The position numbers and the translations under genes were made by a program. From contig OX387182.1 in assembly GCA_947561395.2 (NCBI GenBank), forward strand, positions 44,757,949-44,821,948: a stretch of 64,000 nucleotides of DNA, written 5' to 3'. A model generated the notes under the pieces. That model saw nothing but the letters and a program-made list of their open reading frames with translations, made no database searches and had not been told where the DNA came from. This DNA is from Buxus sempervirens (taxonomy: Eukaryota; Streptophyta; Magnoliopsida; Buxales; Buxaceae). This document shows positions 12,345 through 23,765 of the stretch, one piece after another; position 1 is the first letter of the stretch, and each line of letters begins with the position of its first letter.

Positions 12345-12543
12345 TAATCTAATCCCCTTACCCATCTCTGGATTTTATTTTCAAGTGGAGTTATTTTTAC
12401 TCCAGATTTGCCTTTTTGCTTGTTTTGATGATTTTTTGTGCCCATTCACACCTAAAATTGAATGGTGGCGACTCTCCTATTTTGTTGAGCCCGTGTGATG
12501 ATGAAGGGAATCGTCTAGGTGATTTTCCATGTCTCACAGGCAC

Positions 12544-14263
12544 CAAATTTAGCAATCACAAGTCATTATTGCCAGGTCATTCAAGGTACAGTAGAGGGTT
12601 TAGTAATCAAGATATCTAAGAAGATGATAGCTGGAGCAATGACTCTCTCTAGATAACCTTTCGAGCAATCCAGTCTAATGGGACCAATAATCATATTTCA
12701 AAATGATACTAGTGAAAACTAACATCTAATTGCTCTTAAAGAATTAATTATAGTGTAGGGGCTTCCTGATCTAATGTGGTAATGGCATCTAATCATTCTC
12801 TCCAGATTATTTTTTCTACATAAATACATTTAGCAACTTGGGAAGACTATTATGGTTGCATGTAGTTTCTGAGTCTGCTGCTAACATGTTATTGGGAAAT
12901 TGTAAGTATCTCTTACTTAAACAATTTCTCAATCAAATGTAAGACATGTGCAATTAATGTAAGCTTTTGTTTTGATCTATGCGATATATGTTCAATTTGC
13001 ATCATGAATGTCACCAAATGAAAAAGAAGATTTAAATCTATAGGGATTCGTATCCCAAGTTCATCTTTTTTTCTTTCTTAAGGAGCAAGCAATGTCTTGG
13101 CTGATGAACCATGGTAACAAGGGCCTTAACCAGATTGGTCTAGGTCATTAATAATAAATATTGGTATTTACATGCTTTAAACCATTTATGTGAGAATACC
13201 CCTAAAATATAGACCCTCCTAGCTACACTCTTGGCTATAAATCTCGTGCTGATTAAAACAGTGCTAAGAATAAGGCTGATGTTTCATAAAACAGTGCTAA
13301 CTAAGATCTTTCCTAATCCTGGCATCCTAAAGAATCAGATATCCAATGGAGTTAGCAATCTTAGCTAATCCTAATCAAACATCCAGATTGCCAAGAAGAA
13401 GGCTACTATTTCATAAAACAAGATACAATGGTATTAGAATCTCCCTGTACCAATGTTATATCAAAATGGAAGAAAGGCCAGTGCCTTGATATTGTTCTTC
13501 ACAATTTGTGCAGCTCTGCTTTTACATTGCTCTCTCCATTCGATCTATAAAAAGCATGAGCAGTGATTTTGTTAAACTTAAAAACTCTCTTCTGAAGAGC
13601 CCAAATGCAATAGCATGGTGTTCAACCTCAGTTACCGTCGGTGAGCTCTACAACTCTAAAGTTCAAACTTGGGTTCTGTGAAAAGCATTCACTTCCATGA
13701 AGCAATAGGGCATACAATACATGAAACAAAGCATTCACTTCCATGAAGCAATAGGGCATACAATACACAAAACAACAGAGCATACAAAAATCATTGGCAT
13801 AACAAATGCAAATAGGCAAAGGATATCAAGATTGAAGAATTTGTGCTTTACAAATGATGAAGTGGAAATCAAGCCCCAGGATTTAACAGCAGACAGTATC
13901 CAACATCTGGGAATGTTCAAAAAATATGTTCATCGACTCTTCAACACAATTTGGAGAGATAATGTACATGAAATCTCACCAAATTTTTTAAGTGAGAAAA
14001 AAAGCTGTGGTTGAAGTCCTTTCTTGATTTTGCATTACCTGATAAACAAGTAAGAGTCTTCGGAGGAGACAGAGGATTTGCGACCACGAGATAGTGGCAG
14101 AAGATGGAGAGAATGGCAACAAGGGCTTTGCGACCAGGAGATAATGGCAGGAGATGGGGAAAATCTTCGTCACACTCTTCTCTCTCAACTTTGATCTTTG
14201 GGGAAGACGATTTGGAGAAGACAAAGATGATTTGGCATCATATTCAAAATGTTTGGCGGAAGG
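12544..14263. other. Spacer between S2 and S3; possible 5'UTR at its right end
   Basis: No coding gene recognised. A stretch near 14260-14037 on the minus strand is T/C-rich and ends CAG|GTAATG, which could be a 5'UTR exon with a splice donor. S3 would then sit in its promoter. Just inside the left edge (12562-12590), a 28-bp sequence repeats imperfectly the sequence flanking the other side of S2 (9605-9634). Confidence 0.3.
13685..13768. repeat. 46-bp tandem duplication
   Basis: Two copies of a unit starting GCATTCACTTCCATGAAGC at 13685 and 13731. Confidence 0.85.
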
Positions 14264-15324
14264 TGTGCGCATGGTTCGCACGTGGTGGGCGCGAGCCTCC
14301 TGAAGGGTAAAATGGGAGGGTTGGAGTCGCCACTACTTGATGGGGTGCAGGCAGATACCTGGGTGCCTAGGTTTATCTAGTAGGTGGTCTGCGGCTTGAG
14401 ATTCTATGGTAAGGTATCGGTTACGGTCCGGGGAAGTCCGTAGACACCTTGGTCTGCCCCGTCAAAAGACTGGTCCCATGGGTTTCCTGGTTTTGAGTCA
14501 ACTCGGTCTTGGTCTATCTCACCCGATTCCTAATCCAATATGCAATATTTGGTTAAGTCTAGTCATGACCGCCTAATTGGTATGGGTCCCTTTTACTTTG
14601 ATTTTATCTTATTTATCCTGAGTGATCTGGGTCTAGTGTGTGGGCCCCATTGGAAGGCCCACAAGATGCTAATTTGGGCTTTAGTGAAAGCCCAAGTCTT
14701 GTTTGGGGTTACGTTGGATAACCCCTTTAGGTTTTGGTTGATTTGATTGATTTCATTTTAAAGTTCAAGTTGGGGGATTAAGTAGTTTTCATGCAAATGT
14801 GGGCCTGGAAATGGTTTGTGGGCCCATTGGGTGGGCCCCACAGTGGTTGCCAAGTGATTTTGGTTTATCTTGATTTATTTAAGCCAAAGTGGGCTAGGCA
14901 TGGGCTTGGGGGCCCATTACCTAGGTCTGGACTTGAAAGCCCAAGGCAATTAGGGTTGGGACTAATGGATCCCGTCCTTTGGTTATGTGGGCTTCCCTTT
15001 AAGGGAGCTGGGCCCGATAGGCCCAAGCCCAAGTCACGCCTAAACCAGACTAGCAAGCATGCTTTGATTGGGCTTTTTGGTGGGCCTCAAATGGTGTGGC
15101 CCATTGGATTTATTTGATTATCTTTCTTTTTAATTTAAATGAACTAGTTGGACTGGGTGGGCCCCGTTGGAAGGCCCACGGTTCTCAAACTGGACCCCGT
15201 TGGGTCCAAGGCACATGCTGGGTCTCGGGTTGACCCGAAACCCTATTGGGTTAATTGGTTAATTCACAAAAGAGATTGTAAATGGGCTAAGGGGATGAAA
15301 ACACCAAAAACAGGTTCTCCAGGT

Positions 15325-15467
15325 ATAACCGAAATTCAATTTCGGTTATTCCAAAAACACAGTATGACCGAAATCAAATTTCGGTCATACTGTATTCACT
15401 GCATAACCGAAATTGAATTTCGGTTATGCACGAAACACTGTTTGCCCGACCTGAGTTCTCGGACAAA
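15325..15467 (-). repeat. S3 second palindrome array, with one odd unit
   Basis: Three TAACCGAAAT-type units begin at about 15325, 15364 and 15403, with a period of exactly 39 bp. A fourth unit in register at 15441-15467 has different arms (TTTGCCCGA … TCGGACAAA). The array lies in the transcribed part of the LTR. Confidence 0.88.
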
Positions 15468-16373
15468 CACAGAAAATAACTTTTTTGGTTTTTTGAAAGG
15501 GAAACTAATTCTCGGGGCCTCCAGGGATGCTGGGGAGCTGCGTGGGCCCCTGTGTGGGCCCATAGTGGTTTGGGATGGAGGGAATGACCCGTTTAGGTCA
15601 CTTCCTTGGGATTTTTAGGAGTCAAGGGGAAGGGGATCATGCCACACAAAATATACATGTGAGATTTCTAATCCTAGGCATGCATGATTCATGGTATAGC
15701 AGGCATGTAAAAAAAACTATCATAACCTAAGTTAGCATGCAAATAAAGAAAGGATAATGGGGGTTTTATGGGGATACATTGGATTCAAGGGGAAAAGGGG
15801 AACATGCTCCCCTTTCAAATAATCATGTGAGACCACCCATTCGTAGAACACTTGGGTGTGAACTCGAAAAAACGCTTCCATGGACTCTCCTCCCTTCTTT
15901 TAGAACTTCGGCCCTTCTCCTTACCATGGGATCATATTCTCGTGAAGAAAAAATAGAGGGAAGAAGAGGGGGATGAAGAAAACATTCTCCCAAAAGGAAG
16001 ATCAGCAAGTCAACAGAAGGAAACCAAAACCATATGCTCAAATCACTCCCATTTTTATATATGTATAATAAAACACTGTGGGGAGACTTACCTTGGGGCT
16101 GGAAAGCCTCCTTGGGTGGTGTTGATCTCCCTTGATGGCAACAAAGTGGCTAGGGTACCTTCTCTTGGCGCCAAAGAGCTCCTCCAAGTTTCTTTCTTAA
16201 GCAAAAGTGAGGGAGGAAGAGAGTGAGAATGGCTTAGATGTGTTTTTGAAAAGGATTTGAAGGTTTTGGAGTGAGGGAGAGGGTAAAGGAGGAGGGACGA
16301 GCAGGGTAGAGGAGAGAGGGGAGAGCTCCAGGGGCCAAAATAGCCAACCCCTTGCAAATGAGCTGCTGAGCAG

Positions 16374-16382
16374 CTTTTATAA
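16374..16382 (-). promoter_or_regulatory. S3 TATA box
   Basis: TTATAAAAG on the minus strand, about 12 bp downstream of the palindrome array, as in S1. Confidence 0.6.
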
Positions 16383-16393
16383 ACAAAAAATAT

Positions 16394-16600
16394 GTAACCG
16401 AAATTATATTTCGGTTATGAAGCAAAACTAGTATAACCGAAATATAATTTCGGTTACACTATATTTATGTGTAACTGAAATTTAATTCCGGTTATGCCTT
16501 TTTCCGACATTCAATCATGAAAAATCCAAGATTTCGTTGGGAAATCTGTCACATGATTCGGATTTTCACTTTATGAACCGAAATTGGATTCCGGTTATTC
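16394..16600 (-). repeat. S3 U3 palindrome array (TAACCGAAAT type)
   Basis: Units with arms TAACCGAAAT … ATTTCGGTTA. AACCG (or AACTG) begins at 16396, 16435, 16473 and 16576, giving spacings of 39, 38 and 103 bp. The same 103-bp gap occurs in S1 (6161 to 6264). Confidence 0.9.
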
Positions 16601-17171
16601 TTCCAATATTTTTTATATTTACAGATTGCCCCTGGATTTGACCGATTTGACACTTGAGATAACTGCAGATTGCTCCCTGCGCAATTTTAGTTTAATCCCT
16701 AAGATATTTTGCAGTTTTTGGGTTTTTACAGATTGCCCCTCGAGATATTTTCCTGCTCTTTTGCCACATGTGCAGTTTCTTGCATTGCAGCCCGGAAACT
16801 TCAACTGTTCATATCTTCTTCATCTGGACTCCGATTCTGGCAAACTCAGTTGCGTTAGAACCGTATCGGAGTCCTTTATCCATTGGGATAGGGTTAAGCT
16901 GTTGACTCGAGTTTTAGCAGAAAGTCAATTTTTGCTCCCCCTCAAGTTTGACCGACTTATATCTTCTTCATCCAGACCCCGATCTAAGCAAACTCAGTTG
17001 CGTTAGAATCGTGTCGGAATTTCCTAATCATTGGGAAGAACTATGGTGGCCAATTTGCACCTGAACAAAAGGCCAATTTTTGTTCCTTAGGGTTTTGAAC
17101 TGTTTTGCTATCTTTTAGCACATTTTTTCTTTTCTTTTTGGTTTGATCAAAATTTGGGTGCTTACAGAAGG

Positions 17172-17467
17172 CTTTTTGATGGTCGTTTGGTCTATTCCAG
17201 TGTGTTTGGCTGTGGGCGTAACTTCGACCCAACCTGTCCACATGTTGCAATCTGCGGTGGGGTCTACGTAAAGGATCCACCGGAAGTCTTTTGTAGGGTT
17301 TATGTTTAGTTGCTGGAGAGAGAGAGAGAGAGAGAGAGAGTTTTGATGTTCACGTTAGAAGAAGGAGAAAAACAAGAGAAGAGAAGAAGAAGGTGGTGCC
17401 ATATACATTCTCTTCCCCATCCAGATTGCTTTGCAATCCAACCCAAGAGAGAAAGAAGGGTTGATCA
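17172..17467. other. Spacer with a (GA)n microsatellite
   Basis: Contains a 25-bp GA repeat at 17316-17340. The purine-rich stretch at about 17350-17425 resembles 42268-42345, on the other side of D. No gene recognised. Confidence 0.45.
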
Positions 17468-20400
17468 TCTAACGCTTCGGATCCGAGTTACGGGAACTAA
17501 CCCGTAACTCATCACCGAATGGTTACATTTCCACCAAGAATCACAAAGTCAGAGTAAAGGAAACATGGATAAACAAATAAATATATATACAAAGTCCACT
17601 AAAACCCAACTCAACTAAAATATCAAAGCTCTAATCTGAACTTACCCGATCACAGCTTTTACCCTCCGATATCGACTTTTCCAAGGTCTGAAAACAAAAC
17701 AAAACAAACGGTCTGAGATACGAATATCCCAGTAAGTAGCCCATGCATGTTCATAGACATGTTAACATTTCTAAAACATGATTCGGATTCAAATATGCAT
17801 CAATCGACAATAAAGCGAATAAACAAAATAATTCCATGATAATATATCAATAAACACAAAGTAACCAAAATAAATCAAAAAATTATAGCAGGACTCATGA
17901 AGTAAGACTGTCTTTAACTAGGGTAATCACAATGTCCACTATGCTACCTCCCGACTTAGGTGCGAAGCCGAGTACACGATCATCGTCTTATTGCGGGAGA
18001 ACCCACCCAGTACAGTGATGGGTTGGCAAGAATTATCCAAACATGGTTCGAGTACACGATAAAATGAGTGAATAGCCGCAGCCAGCCGAGTACACAATCA
18101 GGCCTCACTGAGTACATAGTGGAACACGCGTGCGTGGACAGGGAATTACAACTAGAAAAGAACAATCCCTTCCACTACCTAGCTCCTACATGGATTTCAT
18201 ACTCCAACCAACTTTCTTTACTCAAGTTCTCAATGCCTATCTTTAACCCTTCCATTTATGTCTACATTCCTTGTTTACTTATTATTTTTCAGCATCCTAA
18301 GGTTCATCCAAAATCCCATTGATTTATCTAAACTAGCTCATTACTTACTCTCTCAAATTTAGTGAGCCATGCACAAAGTGCATGAGCTGGAGAATTATTC
18401 AGCACCTAAAATTTACTCAAACTTCCACTAAATTGGTTGCTGGTTTTTCACATTCTAATACCTAAAAAGTTTTCCCAGATTCAGCCTTTGTTGTTTCCCA
18501 ATAGTTCCTTGATACAAATGATTAATTCCCTAATTAGTTTCCCACAATTAGAAGTTAAAACAGTTCATAAAGTATAGAACAAGTGCTGTTCCCAATCACA
18601 ACAGTACTTGGTATAACAGTATACAGCACCTAAAGTATGTGCACAAGCAACCCATAATAGTATACAGCACCTAAAGTATTCCCACTTCTAGAGTATCCCA
18701 ATCCATCAAAAATCCAGCATTAACCATTTAATACAATTCCTAAGAAATCCCCAAAGTAACATTTAACAACAATACATATATGGGCTGGAAATAAGTTGAA
18801 TAACAATACGAACCACTTTAGCTTTGCCTTAGACTCTATTGGAACAAAGCAAAGAAGGAGGCAGAATGGAGAAAGGAAAGGGACAAGGGCGGTCTTGCTT
18901 GGCGCGAAGGCTGCTGGTTCAGGGGTAGGGTACGGTACTAAAGGTCCTTGGACTTCCAGGCGGTTTTTATTTTGGGCAGCTGTTCACAGTTGGATCTCGC
19001 CAATACAGCCCCCTATAGTTTTTGTTACCAAGATATCTTTTTTTTTTCATTGTTCCCAGGGATTTTTTGGGTAATCAGCTCCCATGCTGCAAACAGTAAA
19101 ATAAGAACTGAACCTTGTCGCTCTTCTTTCTTTCCTCGTGGGCAGGAAGCACACCAGCAGCGTGTGTTGCGTGATTCCACTGTGTTTTTTTGCACTTGAC
19201 TGGGTGGATAGTTGACCGGAAGATAACTTCGATTTGCCCGGCCAGCAGGCGGGCAGCGTGCTTATCTTGTGTGACAACACTACAGAGTGAGTGGTGGCTC
19301 TTCTAGGCGGGCAGCTGTGTGACAACACTCCAGAGAAAGCGGTGCTTTCGTGTAACATGCTATGGTCTCAACCCTCCTCCCACCAATGGAGTGCCACTAG
19401 AAATAGTGGGTTTTTGCCAAAAAAAAAACTCATTGGAAATGGGCTGAGCACCATTCGGCCATACTCAGCAAACTTGGGCACCAGCAACACCTTTCAATCC
19501 TATCCAATGCAACAATCAAAGTTCTTTAACTAATCTAAAGTTTCACTCACAACTACTTGCAGAATTTTTCCTAAGTCTTCACTAACTGTATTTGACTCAC
19601 TTTGGGTTTAATTAAGTCACTCAAACCATAACACAAACAGCAGCCCCTTGTAGCTTTTCGTTTAAAAATTCTGCAATATCAATAAGGATTTAATCCCCAA
19701 TGGATCAAATCCATTCATTCTCCTGTTCTACCTTCCAAATACCATTCAAATTACCTAATGAAACAGCAACCTTACCTTAAGATTCTGGTTTGCACCAAAT
19801 TCAGAAACTAATCATGCTAGGCATCCATGACTAACCAGAAACAGGGAAAACCAATTTGTTATGCTAATACAGTACCACATCTCAATTGGGAACACCTAAA
19901 CCATTTCAATTTTTATACAACTTACCACTTGATGTCCAGGCCATTACCAACAGAATTCTGTTTCAATGCATTTATCATGGTTGGATTTAATTACACAACC
20001 AAACAATTTGCAACCGATTGGTCACTCACGCATTCACCTAAATCAGAAATCAGAAACAATTATAAGACCCTGTATACGTATATAATCTGATCACTCCTCA
20101 TCAAAATAAACACCAGCAGATCCAACTCATTTAATTAACAGTAGCATCCTTGTAAATTTAACTAAAACAATTCTTACTATAGCTCAAGGCTAGGTGCCAG
20201 AAAAATTCTGCAGAAACAAGGTTCGACTAACCTCTAATTAAAGACTAAACTAAAGTCAATTCAATTCATGTAAAACAAAATAAGTTTATGCTACTTACCT
20301 CTAAAACTTCAATCTGATCTTAATCGACCGCTAATTCCACGAATTTGAGCTCCTACAGGTTCGCCTCCATCTCACGGTTAACGACAGTTGTAGACACCCC

Positions 20401-20490
20401 AAATTGCACTGCCAAATGAGAAAATAATAAAAACATGTAATTAGAGCTTAAAACAGGTCAAAAAAGCCTAAAAATAGAAAGAACAGGCTT

Positions 20491-20600
20491 TGCCCGTATT
20501 GGCTTCACGGGCCTATCTCGCCCGTAAAATATCTACGGGCAGGCGCGTCCGTAGTACCAATACGGTCACCATTGGACCGTAAATCATTTACGGGCATTAA
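20491..20600 (+). repeat. Element B LTR palindrome array (TACGGGC type)
   Basis: Arms ACGGGC … GCCCGT. ACGG begins at 20507, 20535, 20562 and 20590, with spacings of 27-28 bp. The same array is in the 3' LTR at 40052-40161. Confidence 0.9.
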
Positions 20601-20784
20601 AGACACGTGCAAGTTTGGTCCTTCTCTCGATTTCCGAGCTTTATTTGAAGTCCAATATATCTTTAAACGAGCGAATTAAGTATTTTATTCGCTGAAGCCA
20701 CTATGGATGGGCATTATCTCTATATTTCACTCTATCCTGAGAATCAGGATATATCCTTCTGGACCAACCATGCCCCTGGGTGTG

Positions 20785-20795
20785 TCTATAAATAG
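20785..20795 (+). promoter_or_regulatory. Element B LTR TATA box
   Basis: TCTATAAATAG, duplicated in the 3' LTR at 40346-40356. The splice donor CAG|GTAAGT follows about 106 nt downstream. Confidence 0.7.
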
Positions 20796-21974
20796 AGGCT
20801 CATTCCTCTAGCTTAGGGCCACGAAATTTTGAGTCCAAAGAAGAATCAAAAGCTCCAAGAGAAGAGAAAGGAATTCCTGCTGCTCTGCCTGCTCAATCCA
20901 GGTAAGTCCCCTATCCCTTTTTATTTTCTGTCTTCAATTCTAGAAATAATAGAATCATCTCTATTGCTGTAGAATAAGGCCATATCTGTTTTTGTATTCC
21001 TAAACCTGCCTCCAAGTACCTCAAGGGTCTCTCTAGCCGTAAAACGTGAAGAGAGAACTAGGGGAAAGGGGAACAGGTGGATCCCTAGAATAGAACCCCA
21101 TATCTGTTTTTTTCTTTTTTTTCATAGAATAAGGCCTATGATTGTGCTTGTGTAACCAAACCTATCTCTAAGTACCTCAAGAGTCTCTCTAACCGTAAAA
21201 CGTGAAGAGAGAACTAGGGGAAAAGAGAACAGGTGGATCCGTAGGGTAGACCCCCATGTGCTCTAATTTGTGAGATGTGGCTGTTTTAAATATCCTGATC
21301 ATGTTTTAATGCTTTTTATGGTATATCTGAATGAATTACATGAATCCATGATGTTTATAGCATGAGATCCCCTATTTTTTCTAAAATTTGGATTTTTGCC
21401 ACTTTTGCACCTACAGCACTGTTTTCGTGATTTTTGTGGTTTTAGGCTAGGATCTTGGATTTATCATGATCAATATGGTAGATCTGAATCCAGAAGCCTG
21501 AAAATAAATTCTAGGGTTTCATGAGATGATTTTTAAATTGTTTTTCATTATTGAGAGAAGACCCTACGATCTAAATTCTCCCCTTTTGGTGTTTTTCATT
21601 AATGTGGATATTTTTGGTTTTGATTTTCAGATTTAATGTGAAATTTGGGCTTTATCTATGTCCTGGACTATTCAAGTTCAATTTTGAAATATTTTATAAA
21701 AATCATATTTTTCCAGATTTCTAGAATTTTGACTTGAAGCCAGATTTTTGGATTTTTCACTTTAAATTGATTTTATTTGATTTTATCTCAATTTTGTGTT
21801 GATCATGAAACCCTAGGAATGGTATGATCATATTTGATAGTTCTGGATCAATCAGAATATTCATATGAAAAAACCATACAATTTTTGCCTTTTTTGTGAT
21901 TTTTCCTAATTTTTATAGCAAGCTTTTTCCTTTATTTTAAACATGAACAATGCCTGGCAACCACCTTGTGTGGA

Positions 21975-22007
21975 TGAATAGGGGTGCCTAACACCTTCCC
22001 CTGTTCA
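21975..22007 (+). other. Element B U5 RNA hairpin candidate
   Basis: Arms GAATAGGGG and CCCCTGTTC around GTGCCTAACACC. Pairing is maintained relative to S2 by one compensatory change and one wobble. The copy in the 3' LTR is 41536-41568. Confidence 0.6.
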
Positions 22008-22203
22008 TAACCTAATCCCCTTACCCATCTCTGGTTGGTTTTTTTAGGAGGGATATTTTGCCCTAAAATTTGCCTTTTGTGCTTATTTAATATTTTGGTG
22101 TCCATTCACACCTAAATTGAATGGTGGCGACTCTTTGTTTTATTTAATCCCGTGTGATGATTGAGGAAATCATAAAGATTGATTTTTTTCCATGTCTCAC
22201 AAC

Positions 22204-22221
22204 TGGCGACTCTGCTGGGGA
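22204..22221 (+). other. Primer-binding site of element B
   Basis: TGGCGACTCTGCTGGGGA starts two bases after the LTR end. It begins TGG, as expected for pairing with a tRNA CCA end. From memory this PBS type is found in Ogre-like elements; the tRNA was not verified. Confidence 0.7.
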
Positions 22222-23470
22222 CTTGTGGATTTCAGCCTTTAGGTGTTTTTGTTCATGTTTTTGATTTTTTTGATTTGCTTGCTATTTTGTGTTTTTAGCA
22301 TGTCTTTGTTTTGCTTGCTGTTTGGTGTTCTTAAGCATGTTGAGTATGTTTTAAATCTGAATTATTGCTTAGGAATTCATGGGGGTAGAAACATGCTTAA
22401 TTCTGATTCATAGGATTGTTTCTAGAAACATGCATAGGAGAGGTTTATTTTGATAAACCATGCTTATTTCTTGCTGTATTTTAATATGCATGTTCTAATT
22501 TTCAGCATGCTTTCTATGGTGTATTTTGGATATATAATATGAGCATATGTTGACATGATTTGGATGATTTTTTATGAGCATGTTTTGGGTGCTATAGGAT
22601 TGCTTTATTTACTTGTTTATTTAAAATATGCTTTCCTATTATGCCTTGGTTTGTTTATGCATGGCTGCGAAAAGAGTGGCAAGGGTCTGGGACGTTGTGA
22701 ATGTGACCTATGTTTACAATGCACTGTGCACCTTTTATTTTTTTACACGGCCTACCTATCACCTATAGGAAGTTGAACAAGAATGTGTGTAGCTTGGCGC
22801 ACCGAGGTCGATACTTCGGAAAGCGAAAGTGAAAACATTCACCTTAGAACTTTGAGCTAATGATGTGATGATAATGTGGATCTGGGATTCTGGTCATCAC
22901 TAGGCTTGAGTGCTAAGTTGCCATTAAGCCAAAACCCAAAACCCCTACGCTTGAAGGTGGAGTTACACGTTTTTGGCTAAATTACACAATTACGTGGGAA
23001 TATGGGGTTTGTATGATTGTGGGAAGGCCGTATGCATGGCTTACAAACCAGGGCATAATGCGGATGCTATATTCAAGGTAAACAAGGTAACAAGGTAATC
23101 CTATTGTTTTGCATTATTTTCATGTCATAGGGGTGTCATGGTACCCATGGGTTTGGGATAAAATTGGTCCCAAAATATGCATATTTGTTAAAAAGTGGTG
23201 CAGCCCATAGGAAGAGTTTCTAACTCTGTTTAAAATCAATCCTACCCAATGTTTGTACAAGAGGCAACAAAAGGGTACCAAAGTATGGTGTCAATTTGGA
23301 GGGTACATGTACCCTCCCAAACTTGTGTTTTACAAATAGGCCAAAGTCCACTTTGGGACAGTTTAGAAGCTCTGTACTGGGTGAACCGTACGTTTGGATG
23401 AACAATGAAAGTGATCAAACCATATAAAAACTGGAAAAATATAACAGGGTTCCGTAAAACCGCATTTAAT

Positions 23471-23592
23471 ACACGGGCTGGGCTTGCCCGTATTGTTTAT
23501 ACGGGCTAGGCTCGCCCGTGGACTGCCTACGGTCACGGCAGGCTCGTAATTTAAATACGGGCAAGGCTGGACCGTACTGTATATACGGTTTT
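23471..23592 (+). repeat. Element B leader palindrome array
   Basis: ACGG begins at 23473, 23501, 23529, 23557 and 23585. The period is exactly 28 bp, with the same TACGGGC … GCCCGTA arms as in the LTR. Confidence 0.9.
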
Positions 23593-23765
23593 CTCGGAAT
23601 ATTCAACTTTAATCAGTTTTTCCCACTAAAATATTCTTTTAACCTTTAAATAATGATAAAGGGAAACAAGTTTGAATAAAATGCTTTAAAAAAAAAAACA
23701 AAAAACAAAAAAAAAAACAAAAAAAAAACAAAAAAAAAATATTTAAAAGAAAAAAATGTGAGAGA

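Larger units (their letters stand above)
9636..12538 (+). mobile_element. Solo LTR S2, related to the LTR of element B
   Basis: Begins TGTAGACACCTC and ends CCATGTCTCACA, the same termini as the LTRs of element B. The direct repeat ggcac flanks it at 9631-9635 and 12539-12543. It contains, in order, a palindrome array (10211-10356), TATA box (10519-10528), splice donor CAG|GTAAGC (10633/10634), two diverged copies of a CCGTAAAAC-containing segment (about 10746 and 10876), and the U5 hairpin (12312-12344). U5 is highly similar to that of B. No coding region or second LTR is present, so it is a 2.9-kb solo LTR. Confidence 0.9.
14264..17166 (-). mobile_element. Solo LTR S3, same plan as S1
   Basis: In minus-strand sense it runs from TGTAAGCACCCA at 17166 to ATGCGCACA at 14264. 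The direct repeat gaagg flanks it at 14259-14263 and 17167-17171. It holds a U3 palindrome array (16394-16600), TATA box (16374-16382), splice donor CAAG|GTAAGT near 16092, a second palindrome array (15325-15467), GTGGGCCC-rich sequence, and the conserved block near 14386-14460. No coding region, so a 2.9-kb solo LTR. It aligns with S1 in layout and in long stretches, yet its palindromes have a different sequence. Confidence 0.88.
20389..22201 (+). repeat. Element B 5' LTR
   Basis: U3 holds a palindrome array (20491-20600) and TATA box (20785-20795). The splice donor CAG|GTAAGT lies at 20901/20902, two copies of a CCGTAAAACGTGAAGAG-containing segment at about 21007 and 21172, and the U5 hairpin at 21975-22007. 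Termini are TG…CA. Confidence 0.95.

Noticed and set aside
9636..17166. Equal length (2,903 bp) of S2 and S3
   Set aside because: They are different LTR types in opposite orientation; the equal length is coincidence.
17968..18130. Possible tRNA or structured RNA near the GAGTACAC repeats
   Set aside because: No cloverleaf or conserved tRNA boxes; better explained as a degenerate minisatellite.
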